64,000 nucleotides of DNA from Denitrobacterium detoxificans (GCF_015062615.1 NZ_SUUH01000001.1:222366-286365); one strand, 5' to 3'; shown: positions 27,470-37,739, numbered from the stretch's first letter. The notes: generated from the letters alone by a model not told the origin. Made by a program: numbers and translations.

Positions 27470-29959
27470 CTAGGCAACGCCCTCGGAAGAGATAATGCGC
27501 GCGTAGAGCTTATTCATGTGGAGCGAAGGCTCCATGCCCAATTCGCGCATGCGGCGGCAATACAGCGACCACGTCTCCCCCGTTGCGGGACGCTGCCCGC
27601 ACCGAGCTTGAAGATTCATGAGCATCTCGTAGCAATCCTCGCGATACGCATCCCACTCGATGGCCTGTCGCGCGAAAAGAAGCGCCATCTCGTTTTCGCC
27701 CTGGGTCTGCAATGCGCGCGCTGCGCAGAGCACGGCATCAACCGTTTTGTGGCGGAATTCGTTCCGTGCGTAATTCACCAGGTAATCGCACCCATCCCCA
27801 GGAAGCAATTCGCCCGAGTACACCGCACGCAATTCCCCAAGCAGGCGATTGTAGCCATCGGCGTCCAGGCGGTTGAACCGCATGGTGTGGCATACGTCAT
27901 TCAGGTTCATGGTGTCGCTTTCCACCAGAGCGCCCCGAAGGCGCAGGACGTTTTGCGTGCGCGTGACGTAGGGACTTTCCCCCGAGGGCAACGTAAGCGC
28001 CTTCTTCAGGCGGGAATACGTGGAATTCAGATTGTGGCGCGCCTTCGACAGAGAGCTATCGGGCCAGAGACGCTCGGCAACGGTGTCGCGCGGAACGTCC
28101 TTGTCGGCTTCGATGACGAGCAGCGCCAGAAGTGCCCGCACCTTCATACGCGAAAAGTACTCCATGTTGATATCCACGCCATCGATGCCAAGCTGAAAGC
28201 CACCAAAGAGCTTGATTCGGAGCAAAGGAGTGCGAGGGCGCGAGCGCATGAGCGTCAGTCCCGACTCAAGCCCGACAAACCGCCCCCTCATGACATCTTC
28301 GGATGCATGGGCACGGCGATACAGCGCCTGCTGCGAGGCGATCTGCGCTTGGCAACGTTCTACCATGGAGCAGAAGGGCGAAACGAGCGGCGAGGCGCCC
28401 TCGACGTCAACGTAGGCAACAAGCTCACGCAACAGCACGAAGGCGGAAAGGCACATGGCTCTACCCGATACGTAACGAGCCGCCCACACGCAGGCAAGCC
28501 TAATGGATTCGACGTCGGAACCCTGCAAACGGGCATTATGGACAGCACATGCCAGGGCAAGGGCGTGCGCCTCATCCTCTCCGAGCGTCTTTCGGGAAGA
28601 CAAGAGCACCGACTGAACGCCTCCATCCTTGTCGTCGACATGCAGCCAGAACGACAGGTACGCCACCGCCTTCGCATCGGCCTTAGACAACAAGGCGCGA
28701 TAATCACCATGCAAGAGCACCCGACATGCGCGGTCAACCTTTTCGGCATGAAGAAAGGCAAGCGACGAGCACTTCAAGCGGCACGCAGCGGGCAATTCGG
28801 GGTTCGCGCTCAGCCGCGCGAGTATATCGAAGGCTCGAAGCGTATTGCCTATGAACAGGCGTCGCATGGCCGAACCCGCACGCAACGCGTCGCTGAGCAA
28901 CACGCTGCCGGACGCGATGGACTCGTACAGCTCTTCCACCGAAGCCAATGAGAGCGCTTCGGCGCACTCGTCTTGATGCGACCTAAGCCACTGAGTCTTG
29001 GTACGCACTCCCACCGCACTGCTCATCAAACGAGAAACGCGCTCATAACGACCAGCGGCGAGCAGTTCGCTGGCAAGGTGCACGACGAAGGCGGACGACT
29101 CCTCGAAGCCCGCCGCCAGCGCCATGCGCTTCAGGTAGGGCAACCCCGCTCGGATGGACACATCGATGGAAAAACCCCGAACCTGGAACTCTCCCCCATC
29201 GGAATCCACCTCCACGAACGGATAATGCATTTCCACGTAATCGAAGCAAGAGCGCAACGCCCCGCCTACCACCAGGCCATCAACGCTTCCGCGCCCCAGC
29301 ACCAGAGATTCGAAAAGAACCGCCGCCACAGCGGGTGATTCATCGCAGAATATAGACGACAGAAAACGCTCCCGAGCAATGTCATCGCGCATGGCTACGC
29401 CCGCAATGCGATCGGCGGGACATGACGAGCCCTCAACGATGCGCAACGATGGATCGGACATCCGGGCCATCGACAGCTCATTTTCGTCGTACATCAAATC
29501 GCGCGCCGTGAGCGTATCACACGCATCGCAGGTGGGAAGAGGATTGCTTGCGGGCGTTGCCGTAAGAATAACCTCGACCCCCGCCGAGGTAAGCGTACGA
29601 CACACGTCTTCGAGCAACGAATTGCGATGCGCATCCAATGCCGGAACGTCCTCGAACACCACCAGGCCCTCAGGCACGATGTCAAGGAGCTCGACCCCCA
29701 TCGAGCCACCATCAAGATCACGCACGAAACAAGGACTCGTGGCGCTGACCCAGCAAACGCGCTCGAACCCGAACACGACCGAAGCGTAGCCGAGGGCAAG
29801 CGACGTCTTCCCAAAAGAGGCGGGAGCGACGATGCGACGTACGCGCATGCGATCGCGCATCATGCGTAAGAGCAACACGTCCCGGTCAAAGAGGGTGCAA
29901 TGGGCGAATTTCTTCGGCGCCGAACCATTGCATGACGAATTAAGAAGAAACTTGGACAT
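27470..29959 (-). CDS. MalT/AfsR-like transcriptional activator (P-loop + TPR-like + SARP/BTAD)
   Basis: This 829-residue protein starts at an ATG preceded by GGAGGCCCAAA, not at the longer frame. It has a divergent P-loop ATPase with VAPASFGKTSLALGYASVVFG (about residue 47-67) and FEDVPALDAHR, as in STAND regulators, a long helical middle without clear motifs, and from about residue 580 a winged-helix plus bacterial transcriptional activation domain: LLRIKLFGGFQLGIDG, RMKVRALLALLVIEADKDVPRDTVAERLWPD, then helical repeats to the end. This places the SARP-type DNA-binding part at the C-terminus, opposite to AfsR. It is next to the DHHW/MBOAT pair, which it may regulate; that is inference. Confidence 0.85.
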   Translation of the reverse strand: MSKFLLNSSCNGSAPKKFAHCTLFDRDVLLLRMMRDRMRVRRIVAPASFGKTSLALGYASVVFGFERVCWVSATSPCFVRDLDGGSMGVELLDIVPEGLVVFEDVPALDAHRNSLLEDVCRTLTSAGVEVILTATPASNPLPTCDACDTLTARDLMYDENELSMARMSDPSLRIVEGSSCPADRIAGVAMRDDIARERFLSSIFCDESPAVAAVLFESLVLGRGSVDGLVVGGALRSCFDYVEMHYPFVEVDSDGGEFQVRGFSIDVSIRAGLPYLKRMALAAGFEESSAFVVHLASELLAAGRYERVSRLMSSAVGVRTKTQWLRSHQDECAEALSLASVEELYESIASGSVLLSDALRAGSAMRRLFIGNTLRAFDILARLSANPELPAACRLKCSSLAFLHAEKVDRACRVLLHGDYRALLSKADAKAVAYLSFWLHVDDKDGGVQSVLLSSRKTLGEDEAHALALACAVHNARLQGSDVESIRLACVWAARYVSGRAMCLSAFVLLRELVAYVDVEGASPLVSPFCSMVERCQAQIASQQALYRRAHASEDVMRGRFVGLESGLTLMRSRPRTPLLRIKLFGGFQLGIDGVDINMEYFSRMKVRALLALLVIEADKDVPRDTVAERLWPDSSLSKARHNLNSTYSRLKKALTLPSGESPYVTRTQNVLRLRGALVESDTMNLNDVCHTMRFNRLDADGYNRLLGELRAVYSGELLPGDGCDYLVNYARNEFRHKTVDAVLCAARALQTQGENEMALLFARQAIEWDAYREDCYEMLMNLQARCGQRPATGETWSLYCRRMRELGMEPSLHMNKLYARIISSEGVA

Positions 29960-30173
29960 TTTGGGCCTCCTGCGTAGCAGAGAGGAGGCAACATCGGGGA
30001 CCACGATTGTACAGCATGGCACGTATGCCGCAACAAACGCGCAACACCTACGCACGACCCACGCGCAACATACTGCGTTTCAAAGACGCACACACCACAA
30101 ACGCCCAGGAAAATACTTATCGATTGCTTCCGTTCGCCAGCAAAAACATACCGTTCGCCGCCTGGCACGACAA

Positions 30174-31580
30174 TCACTCGTAAAGCAAAGCCTCTATCTG
30201 CTGGGGCACCTTCGTGGTGCCGGCAAGCGAGATGTTGTTCACGAAGATGACGTCGCTTATGCCATGCTCCCGCACGAACGAGGGGATGCTCGCATCGCTG
30301 TATCGATAGTCGATCACGTATACGTCCTCGTAGGAGCCAACGAGCATCGGAACGAACGCATTGCCGAAGGAGTCCTTCACCACCAGGCACGCCGAGCCAT
30401 CGGATAGTTCGGGGTTGTGAATATGCTGCTCGGCCTGATCGCCATTTATAAAGCAGCTATACAGGTTGTTCGAGCTCCATCCGTCAACGCTCATGATCAC
30501 GTTTCCCTCAAGCTCCTCGCCATCGGCCGTGACGTAGGTCATATCGTTGGTGGCGGAGGGTACGTAGGCCTCCACGTAATCGGGGTCGGCGGCCATGGCG
30601 GCATCTTCGCCCAGCTCGGTATAGAACGACCCCAGGAAAGGCTGGTAGACGCGCTTTTCCCACGTGAGCATATCGACGGGCTCGATGCCCTTTTGCTGGC
30701 AGAACACCTGGTAAGCGTAATATGCGCCAAGCTGCGTCCAGTGATGGTCGGTCTTGAAGTAGATGTACTCGTCGCGATGCGCGCGAAGGGCCTCCAGCGG
30801 ATCGACCCCTATCACCCGCTCGTCGTAGAGGCTGAAGAAGTACTTGATGGCCTGCGCCTGATCGGTGCCGCCCAGCGAAGAGAGCACGTCCTCGTCGAGC
30901 ATGGCCGCCGAATTGTTAGGAACGATGAGGGAATAGACCTGGGCCTGGCCATCGAGTAGCTCCGCAGCATGGTTCATCGCGGCCGCGTAGCTTTGCACTG
31001 ACGCTTGCGAAAAGTAGTAGATGCTATAGGCAGACGAGCCCTGCACGTACAAGCCATCCATGATGCTGTCCTCGACTTCGGCATCGCGGCTTTGCTCGGT
31101 GGGCGTATCGACGTATTCGTGCTCCTGCGTCTTGGCGGCGGAGCCCTGAGACATCTCGCCTTCCGCGGGAAGCTCATCGGCCTGCACGTTGCCACCAACA
31201 AAACGCGTTTCCGGCTGAATGCCAAACAGGTCGTTTAGGCTCTGATCGGCCGAGACGAGCATCTCGCGCAACGGATAGGTATCGGAATACCACAGGGACA
31301 CCTGCGTGAAATACGAGCCGTCAAGAAAGCTTTCCACGGTGAACGCGGGAAACTCCGTCAGCTCGCGCTTCTCCGCTTCGGATACGGAAGGACGCGCGAA
31401 GAACGCCAGCCCCACGATCGTGCCAAGGAGAAAGACGAACATGACGGACCGCACGGCAAATCGCTGGCAAGCAGCCAGGCTAAAGCGAGAGTGCTTGGAC
31501 GAAGCCGCGCCATGACGAGACCGCGAAGCCTTGCGTTGACGCGCATGCGAGGCACGGTTGCTTGATTCTCTATCGTTCAC
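30174..31580 (-). CDS. DHHW (AlgJ/AlgX-like) family protein
   Basis: AlgJ and AlgX are SGNH-like O-acetyltransferases that work with an MBOAT partner on exopolysaccharides. The 468 residues have a basic cytosolic N-terminus, one membrane segment (about 45-62, VMFVFLLGTIVGLAFFA), then an extracellular domain with the family motif YFKTDHHWTQLGAYYAYQVF (about 274-293) and a late VVKDSFGNAFVPML that fits the Ser motif. The GTG start at 31580 follows GGAGGTGCGAAC. The MBOAT gene lies 12 bp upstream, so the two form a unit. Confidence 0.9.
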   Translation of the reverse strand: MNDRESSNRASHARQRKASRSRHGAASSKHSRFSLAACQRFAVRSVMFVFLLGTIVGLAFFARPSVSEAEKRELTEFPAFTVESFLDGSYFTQVSLWYSDTYPLREMLVSADQSLNDLFGIQPETRFVGGNVQADELPAEGEMSQGSAAKTQEHEYVDTPTEQSRDAEVEDSIMDGLYVQGSSAYSIYYFSQASVQSYAAAMNHAAELLDGQAQVYSLIVPNNSAAMLDEDVLSSLGGTDQAQAIKYFFSLYDERVIGVDPLEALRAHRDEYIYFKTDHHWTQLGAYYAYQVFCQQKGIEPVDMLTWEKRVYQPFLGSFYTELGEDAAMAADPDYVEAYVPSATNDMTYVTADGEELEGNVIMSVDGWSSNNLYSCFINGDQAEQHIHNPELSDGSACLVVKDSFGNAFVPMLVGSYEDVYVIDYRYSDASIPSFVREHGISDVIFVNNISLAGTTKVPQQIEALLYE

Positions 31581-31592
31581 GTTCGCACCTCC

Positions 31593-33014
31593 TTAGAACT
31601 GGAAATAGATGAACGGGTTGTACGTGGCACCTGCAAGGGACACGACAGACAGCAGGAGCAACACTACGGGCGTAATCGCCTCGGTCACGCCAAACACCAC
31701 GCCCGCCACGGTATTGCGCTTCGCCATCTTGAACAGCTTCCCCCGAAGGACCTTACCCAGGTTGGTGCAGGCCACGATACAAAACGCAAGCAGAAACACG
31801 TTCTGCAAAAAGAGCGTCCCCACTTCCATGCTCGTAAGGGGAACGCCCCCGACCAGAAACATATTGGCAAGCACCGAAAGCAGTTCGCCCATATCTTCGA
31901 AGCGAAAGAGAACCCAGCCCACAAGTACTACCAGACAGGCATATGCATGGTCGAGGCCACGCGGAATGCGCCCCTTGATGACGTAGCGTTCGAGCATGAG
32001 AAACGCAAGGTAGAACAAACCCCAGAAGATGTAATTCCAGCTTGCGCCATGCCACAGCCCCGTAAGGAACCACACGACGCAATAGTTGCGCACCACCAGG
32101 GCCTCGTCGCAGCGACTGCCACCCAGAGGGATATAAACGTAATCGCGGAAAAACGACGAGAGCGATATGTGCCAACGACGCCAGAAGTCCTTGATGGACG
32201 TAGCCATATACGGGTAATTGAAATTCTCGAGATAGTGGAAGCCCACCATGCGCCCCAAGCCAATGGCCATGTCGGAATACGCGCTGAAGTCGAAGTAGAT
32301 CTGGAACATGTAGAAGATCATGCCCAGCCAGCAGCCCAACGTGGGCTCGGAGAACACCGCGCCCACGCCCGTAGGTAACAGGGTATCGGCCACCTCGGCG
32401 CAGGAATTCGCCAGGATGGCCTTCTTGGCAAGCCCCACGCAGAAACGGCGCACGCCATAGAACACGTCCTTGCGCGTTACGCGTCGGTTGTCGATTTCCG
32501 ACTGCACCGTTTCATAGCGAATGATGGGGCCCGCAATGCACTGGTGGAACAGCGAAGCGTACATGAGGACCTTCCAGTACGCTGGCTGCGCAGTCACGTC
32601 GCCTCGGTATACGTCGGCTACGTACGAAATGAGCTGAAACGTGTAGAACGAGATGCCGATGGGCAGGATGATGGTGGGAATCTCGGCGGGCACGCCCGTA
32701 AGAAACTGGATGTTGCCCAACAGGAACATCGTGTACTTGAAATACGCAAGCAGCCCCAAGAGCACGATACAGCATGCGACAAGATTCGCCCGCTTGCGCG
32801 AAGCCGATTGACTCGACTGAATGCGAAGAGCAAAGAACCAGCTGGCGAGCGATTCAAACATGATGAGGGGCAGATACTGTGGGCCACCCCATGCGTAGAA
32901 CGCGAGCGAGGAAATGAGAAGCCAGGGATTCCTGAAGTGCTTGGGCGCGAAAAAATAGACGACGAGGTGAATGGAAAGGAAGGCAAACAGAAAAACGAGA
33001 CTCGAGAAAACCAT
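31593..33014 (-). CDS. MBOAT family O-acyltransferase (AlgI/DltB-like)
   Basis: MBOAT proteins move acyl groups across or onto envelope polymers. The 473 residues start MVFSSLVFLFAFLSIHLVVYFF, the usual AlgI beginning, so the ATG at 33014 is chosen over the one at 33059. About ten membrane segments are visible. The catalytic His lies in LTGLWHGASWNYIFWGLFY, and the family block DFWRRWHISLSSFFRDYVYIPLGGSR precedes it. With the DHHW protein it probably O-acetylates an exopolysaccharide or cell-wall polymer; the polymer is unknown because no glycosyltransferases are nearby. Confidence 0.92.
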   Translation of the reverse strand: MVFSSLVFLFAFLSIHLVVYFFAPKHFRNPWLLISSLAFYAWGGPQYLPLIMFESLASWFFALRIQSSQSASRKRANLVACCIVLLGLLAYFKYTMFLLGNIQFLTGVPAEIPTIILPIGISFYTFQLISYVADVYRGDVTAQPAYWKVLMYASLFHQCIAGPIIRYETVQSEIDNRRVTRKDVFYGVRRFCVGLAKKAILANSCAEVADTLLPTGVGAVFSEPTLGCWLGMIFYMFQIYFDFSAYSDMAIGLGRMVGFHYLENFNYPYMATSIKDFWRRWHISLSSFFRDYVYIPLGGSRCDEALVVRNYCVVWFLTGLWHGASWNYIFWGLFYLAFLMLERYVIKGRIPRGLDHAYACLVVLVGWVLFRFEDMGELLSVLANMFLVGGVPLTSMEVGTLFLQNVFLLAFCIVACTNLGKVLRGKLFKMAKRNTVAGVVFGVTEAITPVVLLLLSVVSLAGATYNPFIYFQF

Positions 33015-33260
33015 ACCCTCGCTGCCTTCCCCAATCCAGCGAAACCCTACCGTACGCAAAGCATACTAGCAGATTGCGCACGACAAACGTCCTCGAAGAT
33101 AGGGGCTTTTCCGAAAACGGAATTGCAACTTTCCACGCGCGCTAAGCAAGGGCATGTTCGGGAACGGAATGGTTAAATCTGACGGAGCTTTCCAAAAGGC
33201 AAAAGACGATTTAGTACACTAGAGAAAAGAACATGGAAAAGAAAGCAGGTAGGAAGCCCT

Positions 33261-35312
33261 TTGGCAACATTCGAGTTTATTCTCATCTTAGTCGTAGCAA
33301 TTCTCGTCTCCGCCATAATCGGGCAGTTCACCCACCGCGTTTCGCTCCCCCTCATTCAAATCGGCACGGGCCTGGCCTGCGCAATGCTCTACCTCTCGCC
33401 CATCGACCCCACGCTCGACCCCGATTTCTTCCTGCTGCTCTTCATCGCGCCCCTGCTCTTTCACGACGCAAAACGCGCCGACAAAACGGCGCTCTGGTCC
33501 AACCGGTACATCATCCTGTCGCTTGCCGTCGGCTTGGTTATCGCCATCACCCTTGGCGTGGGCCTTTTCATAAGCTGGCTCATTCCCGCCGTGCCCTTCG
33601 CCGTCGCCCTGGCCCTGGGGGCAACGCTTGGCCCCACCGACGCGGTCGCAGTGGCCTCCATGTCGGAAAGCGCCGAGCTCGATCGCGACGATAACGCCCT
33701 GCTTCAAGGCGAAGCCCTGCTCAACGATGCATCGGGCGTCGTTGCGTTCCAGTTTGCGGTCGTCTATGCGACGACGGGAGGCTTTTCAGCAGGCGAAGCC
33801 ATTACGTCGTTCTCGACGCTCTTCGTGGGCGGCATCGCAGTGGGAGCGGTCATGGCGCTCGTGCTTCACGCCGTGGAAACCCGCATCCGCAATTCGGGCA
33901 TGGAGTCCACCACCTTCTACATCCTCTACGACATCCTTTGCCCCTTCGCCATCTACCTGGCCGCCGAAGAAGTGTTCGGCTTCAGCGGCGTTTTGGCGGT
34001 CGTCACCGCAGGCATCATACTCGGTAGCTATCGCGACCAGCGCATTGGGCCGAGCATTTCGCAGCTCAACATCAAATCGCAGAGCGTATGGGATCTCCTT
34101 TCGTACCTCATCAACGGCATCGTGTTCGTCATGCTGGGCTTCCAGCTCCCCCGCGCCATGCAGGTCGTGTGGGGTAACTTGGAAGTATCTCACCTGCAGC
34201 TCATCGGCTGGGTCCTGGGCATCACCGCCATCATCGTGCTCGTTCGCTTCCTGTGGCTACTCGCCACGAACTACCGCGCCGGGCGCGGGGCAAACCGCAC
34301 GAAGGTCAAGTGGAAGCAGCGCGTGCTTTCTGCCCTAATCACCACGTGCGGCGGCCCCAAGGGCGCCGTTACGCTGGCCATCGTCTTCAGCCTGCCCTAC
34401 GTAGTGGCGGACGGCTCGGCATTCCCGCAACGCGACCTGATCATCTTCCTGGCATCGGGCGTCATCGTATGCACGCTTGTGCTCGCCAACATCGCGCTGC
34501 CTTTGCTGGCCCCCGCAACCGAGGAAACGAACGAGAGAGCCGAGATGCAGTTCGCGCAGCGACGCATCGCCGTATTGCAGAAGGTCATCGCCCGCCTTAA
34601 CGCGCAAATCGAGGACGACAACGCGGCAGCCATCCAATCCGTAGTCGTTTCGTACCTGAACCGCATATCGCGCATACGAACGCAAAACGACATCGCCGAC
34701 CCCCGCCTGCGTGACGAGGGGACGAACGCGCGCCTCTGGGTGTTGCAATTCCAAAGCGACTATGTGAACACGCTCATGGACGAGGATAAGGTCGACCTCG
34801 TCTTGGGCTACGAGTTCCTGAAGAAGCTCGACCGCATGGAGAACGTCGCCCGACATTCCCACGGGAGCTTCCGCCGCGCCATCGCACGCATCGCCAAGCG
34901 GGGCCTGCGCTCCGTGCATATGGCCATCGGCGTAATACGCAAGAGCGTGAAGCCCGCCGGCCTGGAAGACAAGATTGCCATGACAAACCTCCAAATCGAG
35001 GTGGAGGAAGCCACCATCAAGCAGCTCGAAGGCATGCTCGACGGCAAGCTCTTCAGCTCCACGACCGTCGCCTCAGTGCTCGCGGCGCACCATGGCACCC
35101 TTGCCCGCCTACGCCAGGGCATCCCCTCGATCACGCAGCAAATCGCCTCGTACAACGAGGATTTCAACGACATGCAGACAGTCGGCCTGAAACTCGAGCT
35201 GGAAACCATCCAGCAGGAATACGAGAAGGGCCGCCTGACGCGTCAGCAGGCCCAGTCCATGCGCGAGGACGTCTACCTCATGCAAATGGACCTGGAGGGC
35301 TTCATCGCCTAG
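33261..35312 (+). CDS. Na+/H+ antiporter, CPA1 family
   Basis: This predicted antiporter of 683 residues starts at TTG (33261) after TAGGAAGCCCT. The first 430 residues hold about twelve membrane segments with the CPA1 motifs FFLLLFIAPLLFHDAKRAD, ALGATLGPTDAVAVASM and LLNDASGVVAFQFAV (the conserved Asp pair region), and GGPKGAVTLAI. A cytosolic tail of about 250 residues, helical and charged, follows; such tails regulate related transporters. It is divergent from the MBOAT gene with 246 bp between. Confidence 0.92.
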   Translation: MATFEFILILVVAILVSAIIGQFTHRVSLPLIQIGTGLACAMLYLSPIDPTLDPDFFLLLFIAPLLFHDAKRADKTALWSNRYIILSLAVGLVIAITLGVGLFISWLIPAVPFAVALALGATLGPTDAVAVASMSESAELDRDDNALLQGEALLNDASGVVAFQFAVVYATTGGFSAGEAITSFSTLFVGGIAVGAVMALVLHAVETRIRNSGMESTTFYILYDILCPFAIYLAAEEVFGFSGVLAVVTAGIILGSYRDQRIGPSISQLNIKSQSVWDLLSYLINGIVFVMLGFQLPRAMQVVWGNLEVSHLQLIGWVLGITAIIVLVRFLWLLATNYRAGRGANRTKVKWKQRVLSALITTCGGPKGAVTLAIVFSLPYVVADGSAFPQRDLIIFLASGVIVCTLVLANIALPLLAPATEETNERAEMQFAQRRIAVLQKVIARLNAQIEDDNAAAIQSVVVSYLNRISRIRTQNDIADPRLRDEGTNARLWVLQFQSDYVNTLMDEDKVDLVLGYEFLKKLDRMENVARHSHGSFRRAIARIAKRGLRSVHMAIGVIRKSVKPAGLEDKIAMTNLQIEVEEATIKQLEGMLDGKLFSSTTVASVLAAHHGTLARLRQGIPSITQQIASYNEDFNDMQTVGLKLELETIQQEYEKGRLTRQQAQSMREDVYLMQMDLEGFIA

Positions 35313-35401
35313 CGAACCCGGCGTCATCAGGAAGCGATGGCGCCATTGCGCATACCGCAAAAACCCAATAATTCGGTCTTTCCGCATACGACGGATATCG
35401 T

Positions 35402-35432
35402 CTGACACTTTGCCACGCTGTAGTGCTATAGT
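35402..35432 (+). promoter_or_regulatory. Promoter upstream of the amino-acid permease
   Basis: CTGACA (35402-35407) and an extended -10 TGCTATAGT (TATAGT at 35427-35432) lie about 90 bp before the permease start. The spacing of 19 bp is long, but the TGn extension supports use. Confidence 0.5.
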
Positions 35433-35519
35433 GACGCACCAAGGGACGCAGGTGGCCGCTGCCACACGTGCCCCGAACGATATGCAGGAAACAAGCGAAT
35501 GCAAACCGGAGGAACGCAC

Positions 35520-37013
35520 ATGAAAGACGCGATTGCGCAGGCGGAGGCACAGCCCCATCTGAAGCGCGCATTCGGAATGAAGGAATGCGTCACCATCACC
35601 GTGGGTACGGTGATTGGCGTGGGGCTCTTCACCACAGGCGGTAACATCGTAGGGCAAATGGGTCCGCAGGTTGTGCTGGCCACGCTCGTCGCCATGCTGG
35701 TGAGCATCTTTCCCGCCCTCATGTACGGCGAAATGGGCGCAGCCCTTCCCTACGCAGGCGGAACCTACCAATACGCTTCACTGGGCCTTGGACGCCCCTT
35801 CGGCATGCTCGCAGGCTGGAACTTCATCATCTCGCTTGTGGCGGTAACCGGCGGCGAATCGCTCGCCTTCAGCTACTACCTGAAAACGGTATTCCTCGCC
35901 TTCGGCGTAGAACTGCCCATTCCCGACGCCGTTATCGCTGCCATCGCGCTGGCCATATTCACTATCACGAACGTCCGCGGCGTGAAGATCACGGGCCGCC
36001 TGCAGAACGCCTTCATGTTCTTCTTCTGGGGCGTGGCGCTCATCTGGTTCCTCACGATGATCCCGAACGTATCGCTTCCCCATTTCGTCCAGGCTCCCGA
36101 CTTCCTAGGGCAAACGGACGGCATGGGCTTCATCGCATGCGTAGCCATCATCTGGTGGTGCTTCGCAGGCTTCGAAACCTGCTGCGCCATGGGAGAGGAA
36201 ATCAAGTATCCGCACATCAACATTCCTCGCGCGCTCATCCTGTCGCCCTTCATCATCTTCGCAGTCAACGCACTGTTTCAGTGGTTTCTGGTAGGAATCG
36301 CACCCACGGAAAGCCTAGCGGCCATCGCCGAATCGTCGGCCCCATACGCAGAGGGCATGATGACAGCGGGTATCCTGGGTCTCCCGCTCGCCCTGCTCGC
36401 AGCTGGCATCGCATTCGGCGGTGACTTCTCCACCCTGAACGCAAGCATCGCCGTGCCGCCGCGCTACCTGTTCACCATGGCACGCGATGGGGCCATGCCG
36501 CGCGTATTCGCGAAGGTGCACCCGAAGTACGAAACGCCCTTCGTATCCATCATCGTGCTCGGCGCCGGTTCCATCCTGCTCGTATGCACGAACACGCTGG
36601 ATTACATCGCCTCGCTAAGCCTGTTCGCCGACCTGTTCTACTACATCATCGGCATCTGCGCGGCCATTGGCCTGCGCGTGCGCTACCCCGAAATGAATCG
36701 CCCCTTCAAGGTGCGCGGTCTGATGGCGGGCGGCATCGTAAGCGCCGTCATCTATGCCATCATGATGACGCAACTCGAATCCGACGCCATGATTACGGGT
36801 GCCATTTGGTGCGTCGCTGGCCTTGTCATCTTCTTCATCTGCCAGAGCATTTACGGCAAGAGCGAAATTGTCATTCCGGACAAGGCTCCCGCCGAACCCG
36901 AGCCCGAGGAACGCGCCAAGATGGACCGAGAATTCAAGCTCTGGACCGTCATCTCGATAGCAGCAGCGCTCATCGCGCTACTTCTCTACGCATTGCCCCT
37001 GGCCATCGCCTAA
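35520..37013 (+). CDS. APC-family amino acid permease
   Basis: This is a predicted inner-membrane amino acid transporter of 497 residues. It has about twelve membrane segments, with the first bearing the family substrate-binding motif ITVGTVIGVGLFTTGGNIV and the conserved EMGAALPYAGGTYQYASLGLG. The ATG at 35520 is used because CCGGAGGAACGCAC precedes it; the ATG at 35499 lacks such a site. The C-terminus carries a short acidic linker before two last membrane helices. Substrate cannot be deduced. Confidence 0.9.
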   Translation: MKDAIAQAEAQPHLKRAFGMKECVTITVGTVIGVGLFTTGGNIVGQMGPQVVLATLVAMLVSIFPALMYGEMGAALPYAGGTYQYASLGLGRPFGMLAGWNFIISLVAVTGGESLAFSYYLKTVFLAFGVELPIPDAVIAAIALAIFTITNVRGVKITGRLQNAFMFFFWGVALIWFLTMIPNVSLPHFVQAPDFLGQTDGMGFIACVAIIWWCFAGFETCCAMGEEIKYPHINIPRALILSPFIIFAVNALFQWFLVGIAPTESLAAIAESSAPYAEGMMTAGILGLPLALLAAGIAFGGDFSTLNASIAVPPRYLFTMARDGAMPRVFAKVHPKYETPFVSIIVLGAGSILLVCTNTLDYIASLSLFADLFYYIIGICAAIGLRVRYPEMNRPFKVRGLMAGGIVSAVIYAIMMTQLESDAMITGAIWCVAGLVIFFICQSIYGKSEIVIPDKAPAEPEPEERAKMDREFKLWTVISIAAALIALLLYALPLAIA

Positions 37014-37160
37014 CGCACGTGACGGGGAGGAGCCATTGGCCCTCCCCGTTTCACTTTGCACACCATTCCGCCATCCCCCACCACATTCCCGCGTAACCGC
37101 AAAATGCGCGAAACCGCAAGCCCTCGCTGTACACTAGAGCATATGAGAAAGCGAGGCAGT

Positions 37161-37574
37161 ATGATTCGGCCCATTATGGACAAGCAGTTCTTCCTAAAAC
37201 AACCGAGCGTTGAGGCTACGGCAGCAGACATTGCCACGGCACGCGATCTGGCCGAAACGCTAAAGGCGCACCACGCAACATGCGTTGGCATGGCAGCCAA
37301 CATGATCGGGGAACGCAAGCGAATCATCGCCGTCCTGGACGAGGCAGGCAACATCCTTACGATGCTCAACCCGGAAATCGTCGATTGCAAGCAACCATAC
37401 AACGCCACAGAGGGATGCCTATCGCTCCCAGGGGAACGGGAAACACTCCGCTACGAACGCATCACCGTGTCCTATCAAGATGAAGCGATGCAGGTTATCA
37501 AACGCTCCTTCAAGGGCAGGGTCGCGCAGGCAATTCAGCACGAAATCGACCACTGCAACGGCATCCTCATCTAG
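37161..37574 (+). CDS. def: Peptide deformylase, short anaerobe-type
   Basis: Deformylase removes the N-formyl group from new proteins. The 137 residues have the three motifs: CVGMAANMIG (motif 1, with Asn in place of the usual Gln), EGCLSLPGERE (motif 2, metal-binding Cys) and QHEIDHCNGILI (motif 3, HExxH). This short form that ends right after motif 3 is seen in many anaerobic Firmicutes and Coriobacteria. The ATG at 37161 follows GCGAGGCAGT. The Gln-to-Asn change removes the side chain that normally contacts the substrate, so activity should be tested rather than assumed. Confidence 0.88.
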   Translation: MIRPIMDKQFFLKQPSVEATAADIATARDLAETLKAHHATCVGMAANMIGERKRIIAVLDEAGNILTMLNPEIVDCKQPYNATEGCLSLPGERETLRYERITVSYQDEAMQVIKRSFKGRVAQAIQHEIDHCNGILI

Positions 37575-37693
37575 GTACCCCAGCGTTCGCTGGCAGGCTT
37601 CCTCACCAACGGACGGCAAAGAGGAAGCGAGAAGAGCAACACTCTGAAGCTGCTCGCAAAGATGTCACGAATTGTCGCGCATCCAGTCCGCAG

Positions 37694-37733
37694 GAAAAAA
37701 CAAAGCAGGCCAGGAGATACATCCTGGCCTGCG
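37694..37733 (-). terminator. Intrinsic terminator of the tRNA-Gln/tRNA-Glu unit
   Basis: On the minus strand GCAGGCCAGGA pairs with TCCTGGCCTGC over a 6-nt loop and is followed by TTTGTTTTTTCC. It lies directly downstream of tRNA-Glu. Confidence 0.92.
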
Positions 37734-37739
37734 AACATT

